A stretch of DNA of 64,000 bases from Tetrastigma voinierianum (taxonomy: Eukaryota > Streptophyta > Magnoliopsida > Vitales > Vitaceae), in contig JAEQBH010004123.1 of assembly GCA_016808115.1 (NCBI GenBank), positions 1 through 64,000 of the forward strand. Reading direction: 5' to 3'. A program made the translations under genes and the position numbers. The notes beneath the pieces are model-generated. The model did no database searches. It saw nothing but the letters and a program-made list of their open reading frames with translations, and was not told where the DNA came from. Shown one piece after another: positions 11,052-21,636 of this stretch; position 1 is the first letter of the stretch, and each line of letters opens with the position of its first letter.

Positions 11052-11358
11052 TGATGGGACATGGAGTAGGCCATATCTGAGCTGGAAGCGAGATATGAAT
11101 ACCAAGTTCAATTATTATTTTATTATTATTAATTTATTTATTTAATCGTATTTTTAGGATTTTATTTGTTAGGGTTTTAAGTTTATACGTTAGGATTTTG
11201 GGATTTATCCATTATGATTTTCTTTTTATTTTCTGACCGCACCTTATGTTATTGTTTTTAATAGACTTGATTAATATTGAAAAATTGAGAATTTCGTTCC
11301 GTTTCTTTTATTCGCTTTCTTTTTAAATTTTATTATTCTTCGTAGCCGAGCTACATCA
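11052..11358 (+). repeat. TRIM-like LTR 2
   Basis: Starts TGATGGGACATGGAGTAGG and ends GCTACATCA, then ATTTGGTATAAGAAGAGAGC. About 307 bp. The middle is more diverged than in LTR 1 and LTR 3. Confidence 0.7.
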
Positions 11359-11422
11359 ATTTGGTATAAGAAGAGAGCTTGACATCAAGATCATAGATTC
11401 GATTCTGGCCAATCAGCTCTCC

Positions 11423-11611
11423 ATGAGTGCCGTAACTCTAGTCAAAGAACATTCAACATTCAACCCGCAATTTGAGACTTTGGAAAAAAAAATCAAACAT
11501 AGGATATTCGAGGTAAACGAAAGAATGACAATCCGGGCCAAGGTCAATAGGATTTATAAATTTTCTGATCACTCAACCGAAGTCGAGTTCTTTCCAACGA
11601 CGGAGGAATGA
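11423..11611 (+). pseudogene. Short open frame in the TRIM-like interior
   Basis: A 62-codon frame fills most of the interior between LTR 2 and LTR 3 and ends in FFPTTEE just at the next LTR. It is rich in Lys/Glu/Phe and has no recognisable domain. A diverged version of the same segment lies at 10888-11045 before LTR 2. Position and reuse suggest a remnant of gag or of an autonomous parent; translation is not supported. Confidence 0.35.
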
Positions 11612-11914
11612 TGGGGCATGGAGTAGGCCCCCATATCAGGCCTAAGTGGACAGGAGGCCCAAGTTCAATTATTATTTTATTAGTTATTTATTTAATTGTA
11701 CTTTTTAGGATCTATCATTAGGGTTTTGGGATCTATCTATTAAGTTTTTATGATTTATATGTTTGAGTTTTTTAGGATTTTATTTTGGTACCTCTCAGCC
11801 TTTTATGTGTGTTTTAGTAGATTTGATATAATATTGAAAAACTTCGAAATTCGTTTTATTTATTTGTTTGCTTTCTTCTTGAATTTTATTATTCTTCATT
11901 CATAAGACTACATC
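11609..11914 (+). repeat. TRIM-like LTR 3
   Basis: Starts TGATGGGGCATGGAGTAGG and ends GACTACATCA. About 306 bp. It is followed by a second, shorter primer-site array up to about 12080, after which the similarity ends. Confidence 0.72.
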
Positions 11915-12134
11915 AATTTGATATCAGTATCGCCGATGGGAATCGAGTTATTATTCTTGATACATCAATTTGATGTCGAGCATAAATTTGATCAGAGATC
12001 AAGTTATTATTCTTGTTTGCATGATTTAGTATCGGGCCTAGCCGACCAGAGATCGAGTTATTATTTTGTCACGCATCACCTTGTGCATTGTAAAATTGAG
12101 AACCAACAAAGAAAAAGTTGTTTTCTTTGTAAGC

Positions 12135-12136
<2 letters not shown>

Positions 12137-12195
<59 letters not shown>

Positions 12196-12198
12196 TAG
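12137..12198. repeat. (TA)n microsatellite
   Basis: About 25 uninterrupted TA dinucleotides and then a broken CATATATAG end. It separates the TRIM-like array from the next LTR. Confidence 0.95.
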
Positions 12199-12857
12199 AT
12201 GATGCTAGAGCCGGGGTCAGCTGCCGATACCATATTGTGACCCTCCAAAATCGGAGGGTCCGATAATATTCGTGGTCGCCTTTCTATACATTTTTCTTAC
12301 AAATATACGAATTCTTATAATATTTCTGAGAGTTTGATGTACAACTCTTTTACACTTTACACTTTTAAAACTAGATTGTTATAATATATTTTACAAAAAT
12401 GCTTCTCAAGGCCCCCTGACCTAGCCTTCTTTATGCTCGTGGCTCGAAGAGTGTCGTCTTCGTGTACTGGAAGGGTGATTTAGTAGAGTAAGCAAAGCCC
12501 GAGTAAATATATATCTACCAAGTACACTCCACATCTAAAAGCGACATGCAATGCTGATACATACAATCACACACATTTAAGTACCTATACTCTGTTGTAC
12601 TGTGAATGTGTGTTCATCAGCATCATGAATCATTCTCCCCTCAGACTCAAACACTGAGTCCTCTTTGACTCCCTTACACTTGCATATGATGTGAAAAAGC
12701 GTCAGGGGCGGGACCAAAAGATTTTTTGTTTTGTAATTCTAGACACATTGAATACCCCCAATGCTTACTTATTTCCTTACCCAGTACTGTGTGTTATGCA
12801 TTTGTGGGCCACGGATTTCGAGGTTCTCCAGCGTGAGCCTTGCACTTTAATACAACA

Positions 12858-13245
12858 TTATATTTTATTCAAAGCGTTAGACCAATCTGATATTTAGCTT
12901 CTTCAAAACGTGTTTGGATAGTTTAGATAAGCGTTTATTCAAAAACATTGAATGATCTCACTAAGCGTTTTATTTAAAAGCGATTAGACGATCTCGAATA
13001 AACATTTTATTAAAGCATTAAGGACAATCTCAGATATTTGTTTTATTCAAAAATAGTGTGGACAATCTAGATACATTGTTTTATTAGCGATAGACGATCT
13101 CGATAAGCGTTTATTAAAAACATTGGACAATCTCACGATAAAGCGTTTTATTCAAAAAGCGATTGGCGATCTCGGAATAAACATTTTATTCAAAAACATT
13201 GGACAATCTCCGATAAACTATTTTATTCAAAACAGTTGAAATGTA
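12858..13245. repeat. 37-38 bp minisatellite in LTR, about ten units
   Basis: Each unit combines GCGTTTTATTCAAAA with GCATTGGACAATCTCAGATA-like sequence, with substitutions and single-base losses. The same array with about five units sits at the homologous place in the other LTR (17575-17760). The copy-number difference shows expansion or contraction after insertion. Confidence 0.8.
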
Positions 13246-14213
13246 CCCGTGAGACTCCATTGGATGTAGTCAATACGAGGCCCACCATGAACACCAAACA
13301 CAGTGTTGATTTACCATGGTCGAACACCAAACATATTGTCGACCCCAACCATGCACTCACACTCGACTCGACGTGATGTCCCGTGCAAAAATGCAATGCA
13401 TATGTCATTGCATGCCATTTCATGCCTACATGTCGTCGTGTCACATCTGACATATCTATTACACTACATGTCCAAGTGTCGTGGATAAATTATATTTAAT
13501 ATATATAATTATTTCCATTTTATCTTACAAATATATCACATAATTTCACACATTCAACATATTATTCAATTCTGACAACACATTAGCCATTCACAGGCCA
13601 TGTCGGCTAGACTTGTGTAAATATCTGGATAGTCGAAAGTCGGCTTGTGTCAATACCACACAAAACATTCAACACACAATTCCCTGCTCAGGCCATATGC
13701 GGCCCCAAACGTACCAGATCTGGCCCGGTTCAGAAAACGAGTTAGAAAGCCCGGGAATGGACCATTCCTCAACTGTCCATGACCCAACCTAATGTTCAGC
13801 CGGGTTTAGTAAGAACATCTTATTAAATTCTATACTCAATGAGCTTTCCGTAGAGTCCGGCACGCTAATGCGAGTTCGGACGAAAAGTTATGGCCGTCAA
13901 GTTGACCGCAGCCGATTCGCAGCGGTGTGCGGAAATTTGGGCACCCGTTTGCCGTGCGCTCGGGATTTTTGCCATCACAGAAACCGCGGTGTTAGGTCTT
14001 AAACAGTCTAAAACCCCGTGGCCGGTCTTTGGCTTGTCACACAACAACAACCAAGCGACACATCTTAAATTCGTCCTCGTGGTAAGCAAATTTAGACCAT
14101 TCTACGTGGCCCCTAGGCGTAAAATAAGCAGAAGTAGGAGAAACCTACCTCTCGTAGCCTTGATTAAGGTCCTTTTCCATCCGGTTCTGCTCCTTGCACG
14201 ACGTTGGTTCTAG

Positions 14214-14460
14214 TTCCCCTCCTCCTTTCCTTTCTTCCTTCTTTCCTTTCTTTTTTCTTCTTCTCCCTTCTTTTTCTTTCTTTCCTTCTTTTCTCTCCTT
14301 CCCTTCCCTTTCCTTCTTGCTGCACGCACCTCATTTCGCCGCACTGCATTTTTGGCTTTCTTTCTTTCCCCCTTTCTGGCTTTCCCCGCACCTCCTCTCT
14401 CTCATTTTTTTGTTTTTGTTTCTTTTCTCCTCTCCTCCTCTCTTCCTTTCTCTTCATTCT
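14214..14460. repeat. Long polypyrimidine tract
   Basis: About 245 bases almost purely C/T on the plus strand, made of CTTT, CCTT and CTCC words, with only a few purine-containing interruptions (14317-14360). It runs straight into the (TA)n run. Long open frames on both strands here are artefacts of low complexity. Confidence 0.9.

Positions 14461-14462
<2 letters not shown>

Positions 14463-14553
<91 letters not shown>
14463..14553. repeat. (TA)n microsatellite, about 45 units
   Basis: Uninterrupted TA repeat of about 91 bases inside the left chromoviral LTR. Confidence 0.97.
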
Positions 14554-14556
<3 letters not shown>

Positions 14557-14833
14557 TATTTAAATTTGTTTTTGCTTGGTGGGGGTGAGTCACCCCACAG
14601 TGCCACATAGTCACGTACACTAATTTTGCAATTTTTTTAGCGTGAAATTAGATAATCTCGGAATTCAATGAGAAGTCGGCCCAGGGTGCTAGATTTATAA
14701 GACGATTCTAACGGTGAAATCCATTTTGTCATCAGAGATATGAAAATCCAGTTTTTCCTCGAGACTATTCCAACAAATTACATTTTGCCCTTTTCTAAAA
14801 GAATTTAAATTTACATTTTCACGGGGTTTCACA

Positions 14834-15544
14834 CTCTCCTGCTTAAAAGAATTTCGTCACGAAATTTCGGGGTAATCATATGCAATGTTGTCACATGTGG
14901 CAGAGTAATAACTCTCATTCGATCACAATTTATGACGACCCAGTATGCCGTCAATCAGTCCATCTCGAGGATGACATCAATCTCGGACCTATTCATGATC
15001 CTTCGGTCCACTGTGAGTAGAGGCCTAGAGATCTCTAATTCTAGTGTGTATCAATTGGCCTCACCCTAGTTCTAGGGAGATTCCCCAAACACGGCTTTCC
15101 AAGGTCTCGAGCCTTCAAGCTCAACTCAAGCTCAACTCTGCTCGCACGAAGATGCAACCATAATGAATATGATGCATCTGCGGTTAATAATACTCTATAT
15201 ATGTTTTATCATGCATATATTCACAAACACAATACATCTCTGAGTGGAACATATCACAACACACAAACAATCAATGCACAATCTTTGTGTTTAACTCATG
15301 TCCGCCTAATCCTAGGTGATACATACCTAAACCGGAGTTCTATCTAATCATGTTGATATCAATTGCAGAAATGATATGTAATCCTGAACCAAAGCTCACA
15401 GCTTGCAGTTGTAACACGAAGGTTGTGGTCGCATCCCAACCAGAGCTCTGGTAATTGCTTACAGGCTTTATCTGGTAACTCACGTGTCACAGACCCAGCT
15501 GACAAGACTTAGGTAATGTCCCTTTAGGCTCACGATACCAAAAT
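14834..15544 (-). pseudogene. Remnant interior of chromovirus (end of pol to primer site)
   Basis: The left edge carries the polypurine-like tract and the last codons of pol. Around 14970-15000 the minus strand reads like part of the protease region (GAGATTGATGTCATCCTCGA), a motif found at the far end of pol, so most of RT, RNase H and integrase is missing. The right edge carries the primer site. No frame stays open. Confidence 0.55.
15527..15540 (-). other. Primer binding site of the reduced chromovirus
   Basis: On the minus strand it reads TGGTATCGTGAGCC, close to the TGGTATCAGAGCC primer site common in chromoviruses. It lies four bases from the right LTR, which starts at 15545. Confidence 0.72.
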
Positions 15545-17760
15545 TGTGACACCCCAGGCAGGGGTCGTATACTCGAATGCCATCTTACTTGACCCTCCAA
15601 TCAGGGTTCGGGTTGTGACTTTCGTCGACCAGTGAGTCGTAGTCGCCTTTACGTATGTTTCTCTTTACAAATATACAAAGCTCTTATAATATTTTACAGA
15701 GTTTGATGTACAAGCTCTTTTACACTTTTACATGCCAACATATATTAAAACTAGATTGTTCTAATATATTTTACAAAAATACTTCTCAAGGCCTACCCGA
15801 CCTTCGTACTCATGGCCTCGAAGGAGCGTTATCTTCTCGTGTACCTGAAAGGGTGGTCCCTAGCAGGGGTGACAAGGCAGTGGAGATATATAACCATACG
15901 AGGCTACTCCCACTAGAAACAACATGCGATGCCCGATACATACAAAAACACGCATTGGTACCTATACTCTGTGTACTAAATGTGGCCACATGTCCTCAGA
16001 TACGATATGCCCTCATGACTCGAATCCACAGTCTCATGACTCTGTGCTGTATATGCCAAATGTGAAAAACCGTCAAGGGCGTCCCGCCCCTGACCCTTTT
16101 TCCAAAACAAAAGCTTTTTTGTTTTGTAATTCTAGACACATTGGATACCCCCAATGCTTACTTATTTTTTATTAGTGCTCAAAAAGTGCTATTTTGAACC
16201 CTGTTTATTGCAGGTTTTGAGCACTTTTGTGTACCCATCGATAATTAACGTTTGCACATTAAGATCCTGTTATTCTATTGATCGCATTTTGTAGCTAGGC
16301 ATACTTTTTGCAAGCTGCCCATGCGAAATTGTTGCGATGATCAAAGCACGGTGAGCCAAATTGACATTAATTAGAGCCGGAAGGAAGGAGCGAAAAAGAA
16401 GAAAAATGACCCTGATAAAAATTTTCTGAGGGTTGCGAAATTTTCTGAGTTCTGAAATTGCTTCACAGCACCCACTTGTTATTCCTCGTACACCTTTGTT
16501 CACCTCCAGCTGTTCACACTCACCTTTTAGCGTTTTGACTCCTTTTACATCACACTTTTGGTTTCTTCCTTTTTTACCCCCATTGTAATAGTGCTTGCTA
16601 TGTTATTTTAGTAGTGTAAAGGGGCTTTGGTATAAAGCCCAGACAATGATGTATACCCGATCTCTCCCATTAATAAAATTTCTTTTTGTCGAAGCTTTGG
16701 CTCGCCTCTTTTTCCTTTTCTCTCATTTTCTCTGTTTATCTCATTTTATCTATTTTCTGGGTAGCTCACACCTCCAAGGATGACAACTTGGAGGGGATGA
16801 GTAACTAAAACCCTTTCCTCCTTGAAGTGGGAGGCTCTTTGGGTGCGAGAATCACGAGGCATCTTTGAGGGCTCCATGTTTTCACGCGGTATCCCTTTAG
16901 TAGCTAATTTTCCCTTTTAACTTTAGGTTTGATCCTTTTGATTCACCTTGGATGGTTATTACTTGGTAGCTTTGGGCTCATTAGATGCTTAATGTTAGAT
17001 CCATGGATGTTTATTAGATTATCGTTGCCAGGCCATTATAAGGTGAGCGAGTGACTTATGTTTTAACGAAGAGCTTTAATGTGTCGGTGGATGCCATTTT
17101 CAAGAGATTTAATGAGGTTAGTTTTATAGTTAAATGAAGATCAGGTTCGGAAGTGACTATAGGTCATCCTCCCCCAGCGTGAGAAAGGACCACAGAAACC
17201 CTGATTGCCTGAGAATCCAACCTGGCTAGCCTAACACTTCAAGGAGTTATTTTACATTTATTTTATTTAAATTTCCAGTTTTCAAACATTAAACCCCCTG
17301 TTTTTACCAAAACCTTAAAATCCAAATTTAATTCACGAATTAAACCTCCTTTGTAAGTCATTTGTGCAAAGAAAACTCATCCACCAAGTTCGACCTAGGC
17401 GTTATCTTTGCGGTAGCTTTGCTATGGCGATAGAGGAATTAGGTTATAAATTTTGTTGATTCGGAAACAGCTCTTGTGTACGAATCAATTTCATACCCGA
17501 TCTTGTGTGTTATGCATTTTGCGGGCCACGGATTTTCGAGTTCTCACGCGAATGCGTCGCCTAGACAACATTATGTATTATTCAAAATAGTGGACGGAGT
17601 CTCCAGATAATTGGCTTTATTTCAAAAGCATTGGACAATCTCAGATAAAACATTTTATTAAAGCGATAGACGATCTCGATAAGCTAACATTAAAAGCGAT
17701 GGGCAGTCTCAAATAAACATTTTATTAAAAAGCGTGAAAAATCTCCGTTCAAAAGCAATT
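15545..17760 (-). repeat. Chromoviral 5' LTR (right copy), interrupted and truncated
   Basis: Starts TGTGACACCCCAGG. It matches the left LTR until CAATGCTTACTTATTT (16167), is interrupted by about 1.3 kb, and resumes at about 17491 with CATACCCGATC, then TTGTGTGTTATGCATT. It carries about five minisatellite units and then ends at about 17760 without the outer terminus. Confidence 0.72.
16168..17490. mobile_element. About 1.3-kb insertion inside the right chromoviral LTR
   Basis: The boundaries come from comparison with the uninterrupted left LTR. ATTT occurs at both edges and may be the target duplication. The insert has GTGCTCAAAAAGTGC near its left end and TTGAGCACTTTTGTG near 16220, and a GTATAAAGCCC TATA-like word near 16633. 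It has no coding frame. Its size and content suggest a solo LTR, but TG...CA ends are not clear. Confidence 0.55.
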
Positions 17761-18335
17761 CCAGATTTTAGGCATCATTGGGGTTCTTCTTTATTTGTAT
17801 AATACCTTGCTTAGCCACGGTAACAAGGAGATACGAAGCACCCATTGAACACTACTCATCATTCTAATGTCTCTCTTTGGTGGGTTCTCAATTGGTCGTA
17901 TTTATGCGAGGAATTAGTAACAAAGCATGTTAAAAGTAAACCTATTTTTATTTTCCTCTCAAATTTTCTTTACTTTCTTTTTCTCTCCATTTTCTTTACT
18001 TACTATTTTTTTGGTTCCCGATTCACGGTTCCAAACCAAGCCCAGTATCTCATACTAGTCAGCGAGGAAATCCCAAAGGGACAGGTTTCACGACTATATA
18101 TGACTTCTAACCGAAATGTTTTTTTATAACATGCCATATGGTATAAAAACACATTTTTCTTAATAAACTTCCCCCAGTTTTAATGTAATAAATTATTCTC
18201 ATTAGGAAAGAACTTGGACCCCCTTCCCATGCCTTTTAAATGTTTGATCACGGTAGAAAGTAGTTGAGCTAGAGCATGATAGAGTTGAAAGTATAAAACT
18301 CCGCACTATATCTTTAAAATAACTTAAAGAACATT
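17761..18335. other. Unassigned sequence
   Basis: No gene or LTR terminus recognised. There is a T/C-rich stretch at 17940-18015. A motif around CATTAGGA...CTCCC at 18205-18260 reappears loosely at 18793-18850 inside the fold-back structure. Confidence 0.4.
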
Positions 18336-19970
18336 TAATATTTAATTATAAAAAATACAATATCACATAATAAATAAAAAATTTATTACAAAAAACAAAT
18401 ACATATAAAAATTTATATTAATAAAACCTAAAATAACTATTTTTATGATTATAAAAATTTTAAAAATATTTACATAAATTTGAATTAATGAATAAACATA
18501 TATAAATATTTGTATTAATAAAACCTAAAATAATTATTTTTAGTTTTTATTTGTATAAAAATATTTACAAAATTTAAAACTAATGAATACATATACATAA
18601 GATTTGTATTAATAAAACCCTACAAAAATTATTAATATGATTTTAAGAATACCAAACCAACGGAACACACAAAAAGCAAAAGAAAAAGAAGAAGAAAAGG
18701 AACCTACTTAGTTGAAATAAAAAATTTAATGTGGTTAGTGGATGTTCTTTTGACAATTAAGTATTTTTTTACAATATAATAAAATGTCTCCATTAGGACT
18801 CCCTCCCCTCTTTGGATGTCCTGTCTTTTTAAATTTTGAACGTTTTATCAGCCCAAGGTAGGCATGTGATTCTTGATTCTTGGAGGAAAAAGAGTGAAAG
18901 AAGTTAAGTATAGAAATAAAATAATACAATGGAAAAATAATTAGATATTAGAAAATATAATTAAATTTTTAGAAGGAATGTAACCAACATATAAAGAATA
19001 TAAAAAAATTTGACAGTGTTCTTTTTTAAAACATCTCATAAGTGCTTCTCAAAAAAACACTTTAAGTTCTTTTGAGGTTTCACAATGGAATTATGGAGCA
19101 ACCAGCCGGGACCACTGCTACACGTTTTCCATGCTATTTGGTGGGGGTCTTCGCAAATCGCAAAAGTAAATGGAAATAACCGAGGAGTCAATAATATAAA
19201 TATATAATAGCATTGATAGCCGGTGTGTATTCAAATGACGGCTACTTTCTAATATATGGACTTTAGGGCCGCAATGCCTTTTAAAAGCGTTTTTAGGCTA
19301 AAACACTTTTAAGTATTTTAGGATAAAGTGTTTGGTAATATTTTAAAAACCTTTTGAAATCTCAGAAACATTGGAGTGTTTTCCAGAAGCACTTGAAGGT
19401 GTTTTTAAAAAAAAAAGCACTTTGAAAAGTTTTTGGGTATACTAAAATTCCTATTTATTTATCCTTAAATATCTATTTATTTTTCTTTAAAATATCTATT
19501 TATTTTATTTAAAAAATGTGAATAATATGATATATTTTAAAAAATTCAAAAAATTCAAATCTTTTTGTAAATCTTTTTTAAAAAATTTCTATAACCATAA
19601 AAATAATTATTTTAAGTTTTTATTGATACAGATATTTACATATTATTCATTAATTCAATATTTTTGTAAATATTTTATAATCATACAAAGTAATATTTTA
19701 GGTTCTTATTAATACAAATGTTATGTATGCTCATTTATTAATTCAAATATTTTAAAAAATATTTATAATCATAAAATAGTATTTTATGTTTTTATTAATA
19801 CAAATATTTATATATATTTATTCATTAATTCAAATATTTTTGTAAATATTTTAAAATTTTAATAATCATAAAAATAGTTATTTAGTTTTAGTATGAATTT
19901 TTATTTTATATTTATATATTTTGTAATAAATTTTTTTATTTGTTATAATATCCTATTATTTGTAATTATA
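18336..19970. repeat. AT-rich fold-back structure with tandemly repeated arms
   Basis: The left arm (about 18336-18650) is the reverse complement of the right arm (about 19445-19970). Each arm holds three to four tandem units of about 110 bp, containing TAAAACCTAAAATAACTATT on the left and its complement on the right. The clearest unit pairs over almost 100 bp with only a few mismatches. The outer ends also pair (AAAAAATTTATTACAAA against TTTGTAATAAATTTTTT). The 800-bp centre has no gene. It could be a large MITE or Foldback-type element; no target duplication is clear. Confidence 0.75.
19080..19260 (+). repeat. Dispersed duplicate of 28180-28445
   Basis: Both copies share GGAATTATGGAGCA or a near match, GGGACC(A/G)CTGC, GGGTCTTCGCAAA, AAGTAAATGGAAA and TAGCATTGAT in the same order, with a longer spacer in the second copy. 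One copy sits inside the fold-back element and the other beside family R copy C. Non-coding. Confidence 0.7.
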
Positions 19971-21636
19971 TTCGATGAGACAAAGACAACAAATAGATTA
20001 TGGTTGTGGGTATGTTTCAAAACTAGAGTCATAGGTATCCTACTCACTATATTATTATCAAATTTGTAGGCTTTAAGCTAATTTATTATTGTATTAACTA
20101 GGGTGTTGTATCATCTATGGTTTTTAGCGAATTTGTACATATGTTTCTATTCAGAGAATTTTGGGATAGTTGAACTTCAAAAAATAAAAATAAATAAATA
20201 ACAAAATCTTCAAAATTCTTTCTAACGATTGTTAAAGTTTTTTAGAATTAAGATAAATAAGCTAATATTAAAAATGCCTAAACAATTTTAATTGAGTTGA
20301 AAATTTTATTAAAAAATTTGGTATTATATTCATTACTTTAATTTACTTATATTTCTTTTATATTTAAGCATATTAAAAATACATAAAAAAACAAAACTTA
20401 GATTATAATTTTTCAATAACTTTGTAGAAAATATTAAAGTTTTTGTTTCAAAATTATTTTAAAGAAAATCTTGGGAAACAGTATGATATTTGATAGGAAA
20501 TAAGAAATTTGAATTTATAATTACAAATTAACGAGAAAGTGCTCAAAGGAGATAACTATGAGCTACTATAACAATAGTTGATAGAGTACTACTCCATTCT
20601 AAATAGGGCATCTTGGTGTTCATGTCTCTTGATACGTAATGGTAGATTAGAAGATAGAAATCCTTGATAGATATAAGTGTGTGTTCCCAATTCCACGAGT
20701 CCTTGATGTTTGGACTAGTTCATGATCTGTTCCGGACTTTGGTGCGTGTATGCGAACTCCTAGGACTTAGTGTGTTCTAACGAGGATGTAATATATTTAC
20801 GATAAAGTAAAGTACCTGATCTCTTACGTGGTTTGATAACACTGCTACATCTATGGTGTTGTGCCGGATGTAAAGATTGTCAGCGATCGATTCAAGATTC
20901 CTGATTAGTCTTATATGGTGAGACTCACTCTACACCCCCGCAGCCCTTCTTGAAACCTAATTACTTATATTGGAATTCAGAATAAACTCCCTCCATTCCC
21001 CTCTCTACAGCATCGCACACCCATAACCCATAATACATCAATATAAGATGAAGAAAATAAAGAACAACATCGTTCACATAAGGTGAAAGGTTTTTAATGT
21101 GCAATACCTCAACCAAGTATCTACACTTTGCACTCTCTCAGCACATCCTGACTTCGCTTGTTCTTCCTCAAGCCTTGCTCCTGAAATCCATTATGAGCTT
21201 CGATACCCGGGTATAGCCTTGCTAATAAGTCTTAAAAGTCTAGATAAAGGTTGGATTATTCTCATATGACTCAACCTACCTTTATTTGCTCTTTCCTTTA
21301 GGTACATGCATATAAAATAGGAAACTTGTTGATCAAGAATCCTCATCAGGATAAAAATCCTATTAATTCTAGTTTGATAGCTTAGACATTCGGATCTTCG
21401 AGCGTGATCGTTATCAGCATGGGCGATCTAGGCCCATCGGTTACTTGCGCCGAGTTAGTTAGCCTCTAAGCCAATAGACTCACATGCGTCCCACGTCTGC
21501 TTTGTTTCTAGTTCGGACATCCTTATGTGCGATGCGTGCATGTGAGTGCCTTAGTCAAGACTATTTCTTGGTCCTACCAGGGACTTTAATTCTATTTCAT
21601 CAAATCTTTATTAAGCTCGATCTCTAAAGTAGCTAC
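19971..21636. other. AT-rich then mixed sequence, no gene recognised
   Basis: 19971-20550 is very AT-rich. 20560-21636 is more balanced and contains a CTCTTACGTGGTTTGATAAC word, resembling the ACGTGGTT motif of copia-type LTRs, so it may be LTR debris. No frame with protein character was found. Confidence 0.4.

Larger units (their letters stand above)
9810..12080 (+). mobile_element. TRIM-like array: three short LTRs alternating with internal segments
   Basis: Three related repeats (9810-10149, 11052-11358, 11609-11914) each begin TGATGGG(G/A)CATGGAGTAGG and end CTACATCA. Each is followed by a primer-site-like word around TTTGGTAT. The two downstream repeats are preceded by a purine-rich ACGGAGGAA-type tract. 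Interiors are about 900 bp, about 250 bp, and a third that fades at about 12080. Short LTRs with tiny interiors fit a terminal-repeat retrotransposon in miniature, which moves with enzymes of other elements. The alternating LTR-interior-LTR-interior-LTR order suggests a concatemer formed by recombination between LTRs. Confidence 0.75.
12236..14833 (-). repeat. Chromoviral 3' LTR (left copy)
   Basis: Starts TGTGACCCTCC and ends GGGGTTTCACA on the plus strand. The first 1 kb matches 15545-16165 plus 17491-17760 in order. It includes a 37-38 bp minisatellite (12858-13245), a long pyrimidine tract and a (TA)n run (14214-14553). The sequence just before it (GCCGATACCATAT) resembles a decayed primer site, which would mean that a second interior once lay to the left. 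Confidence 0.72.
12236..17760 (-). mobile_element. Minus-strand chromovirus reduced to two LTRs and a short interior
   Basis: The left LTR (12236-14833) and right LTR (15545 to about 17760, itself interrupted) are direct repeats. They frame only about 700 bp, where a full Ty3/gypsy element would have about 4.5-5 kb or more. The interior begins at 14834 with a CTCTCC tract (minus-strand GGAGAG) and then a GAATTTCGTCACGAAATTTC word, the reverse complement of the typical end of chromovirus pol. A primer site precedes the right LTR. The middle of pol has been deleted. The right LTR lacks its outer end. Confidence 0.75.

Noticed and set aside
12217..12235. Primer-site-like word before the left chromoviral LTR as proof of a second element to the left
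   Set aside because: The match is weak and no interior follows on the left; kept only as a remark.
14194..14610. Long plus-strand frames rich in Phe/Leu/Ser followed by Ile-Tyr repeats, and Lys/Glu/Arg-rich frames on the other strand
   Set aside because: They are translations of the polypyrimidine tract and the (TA)n run, not genes.
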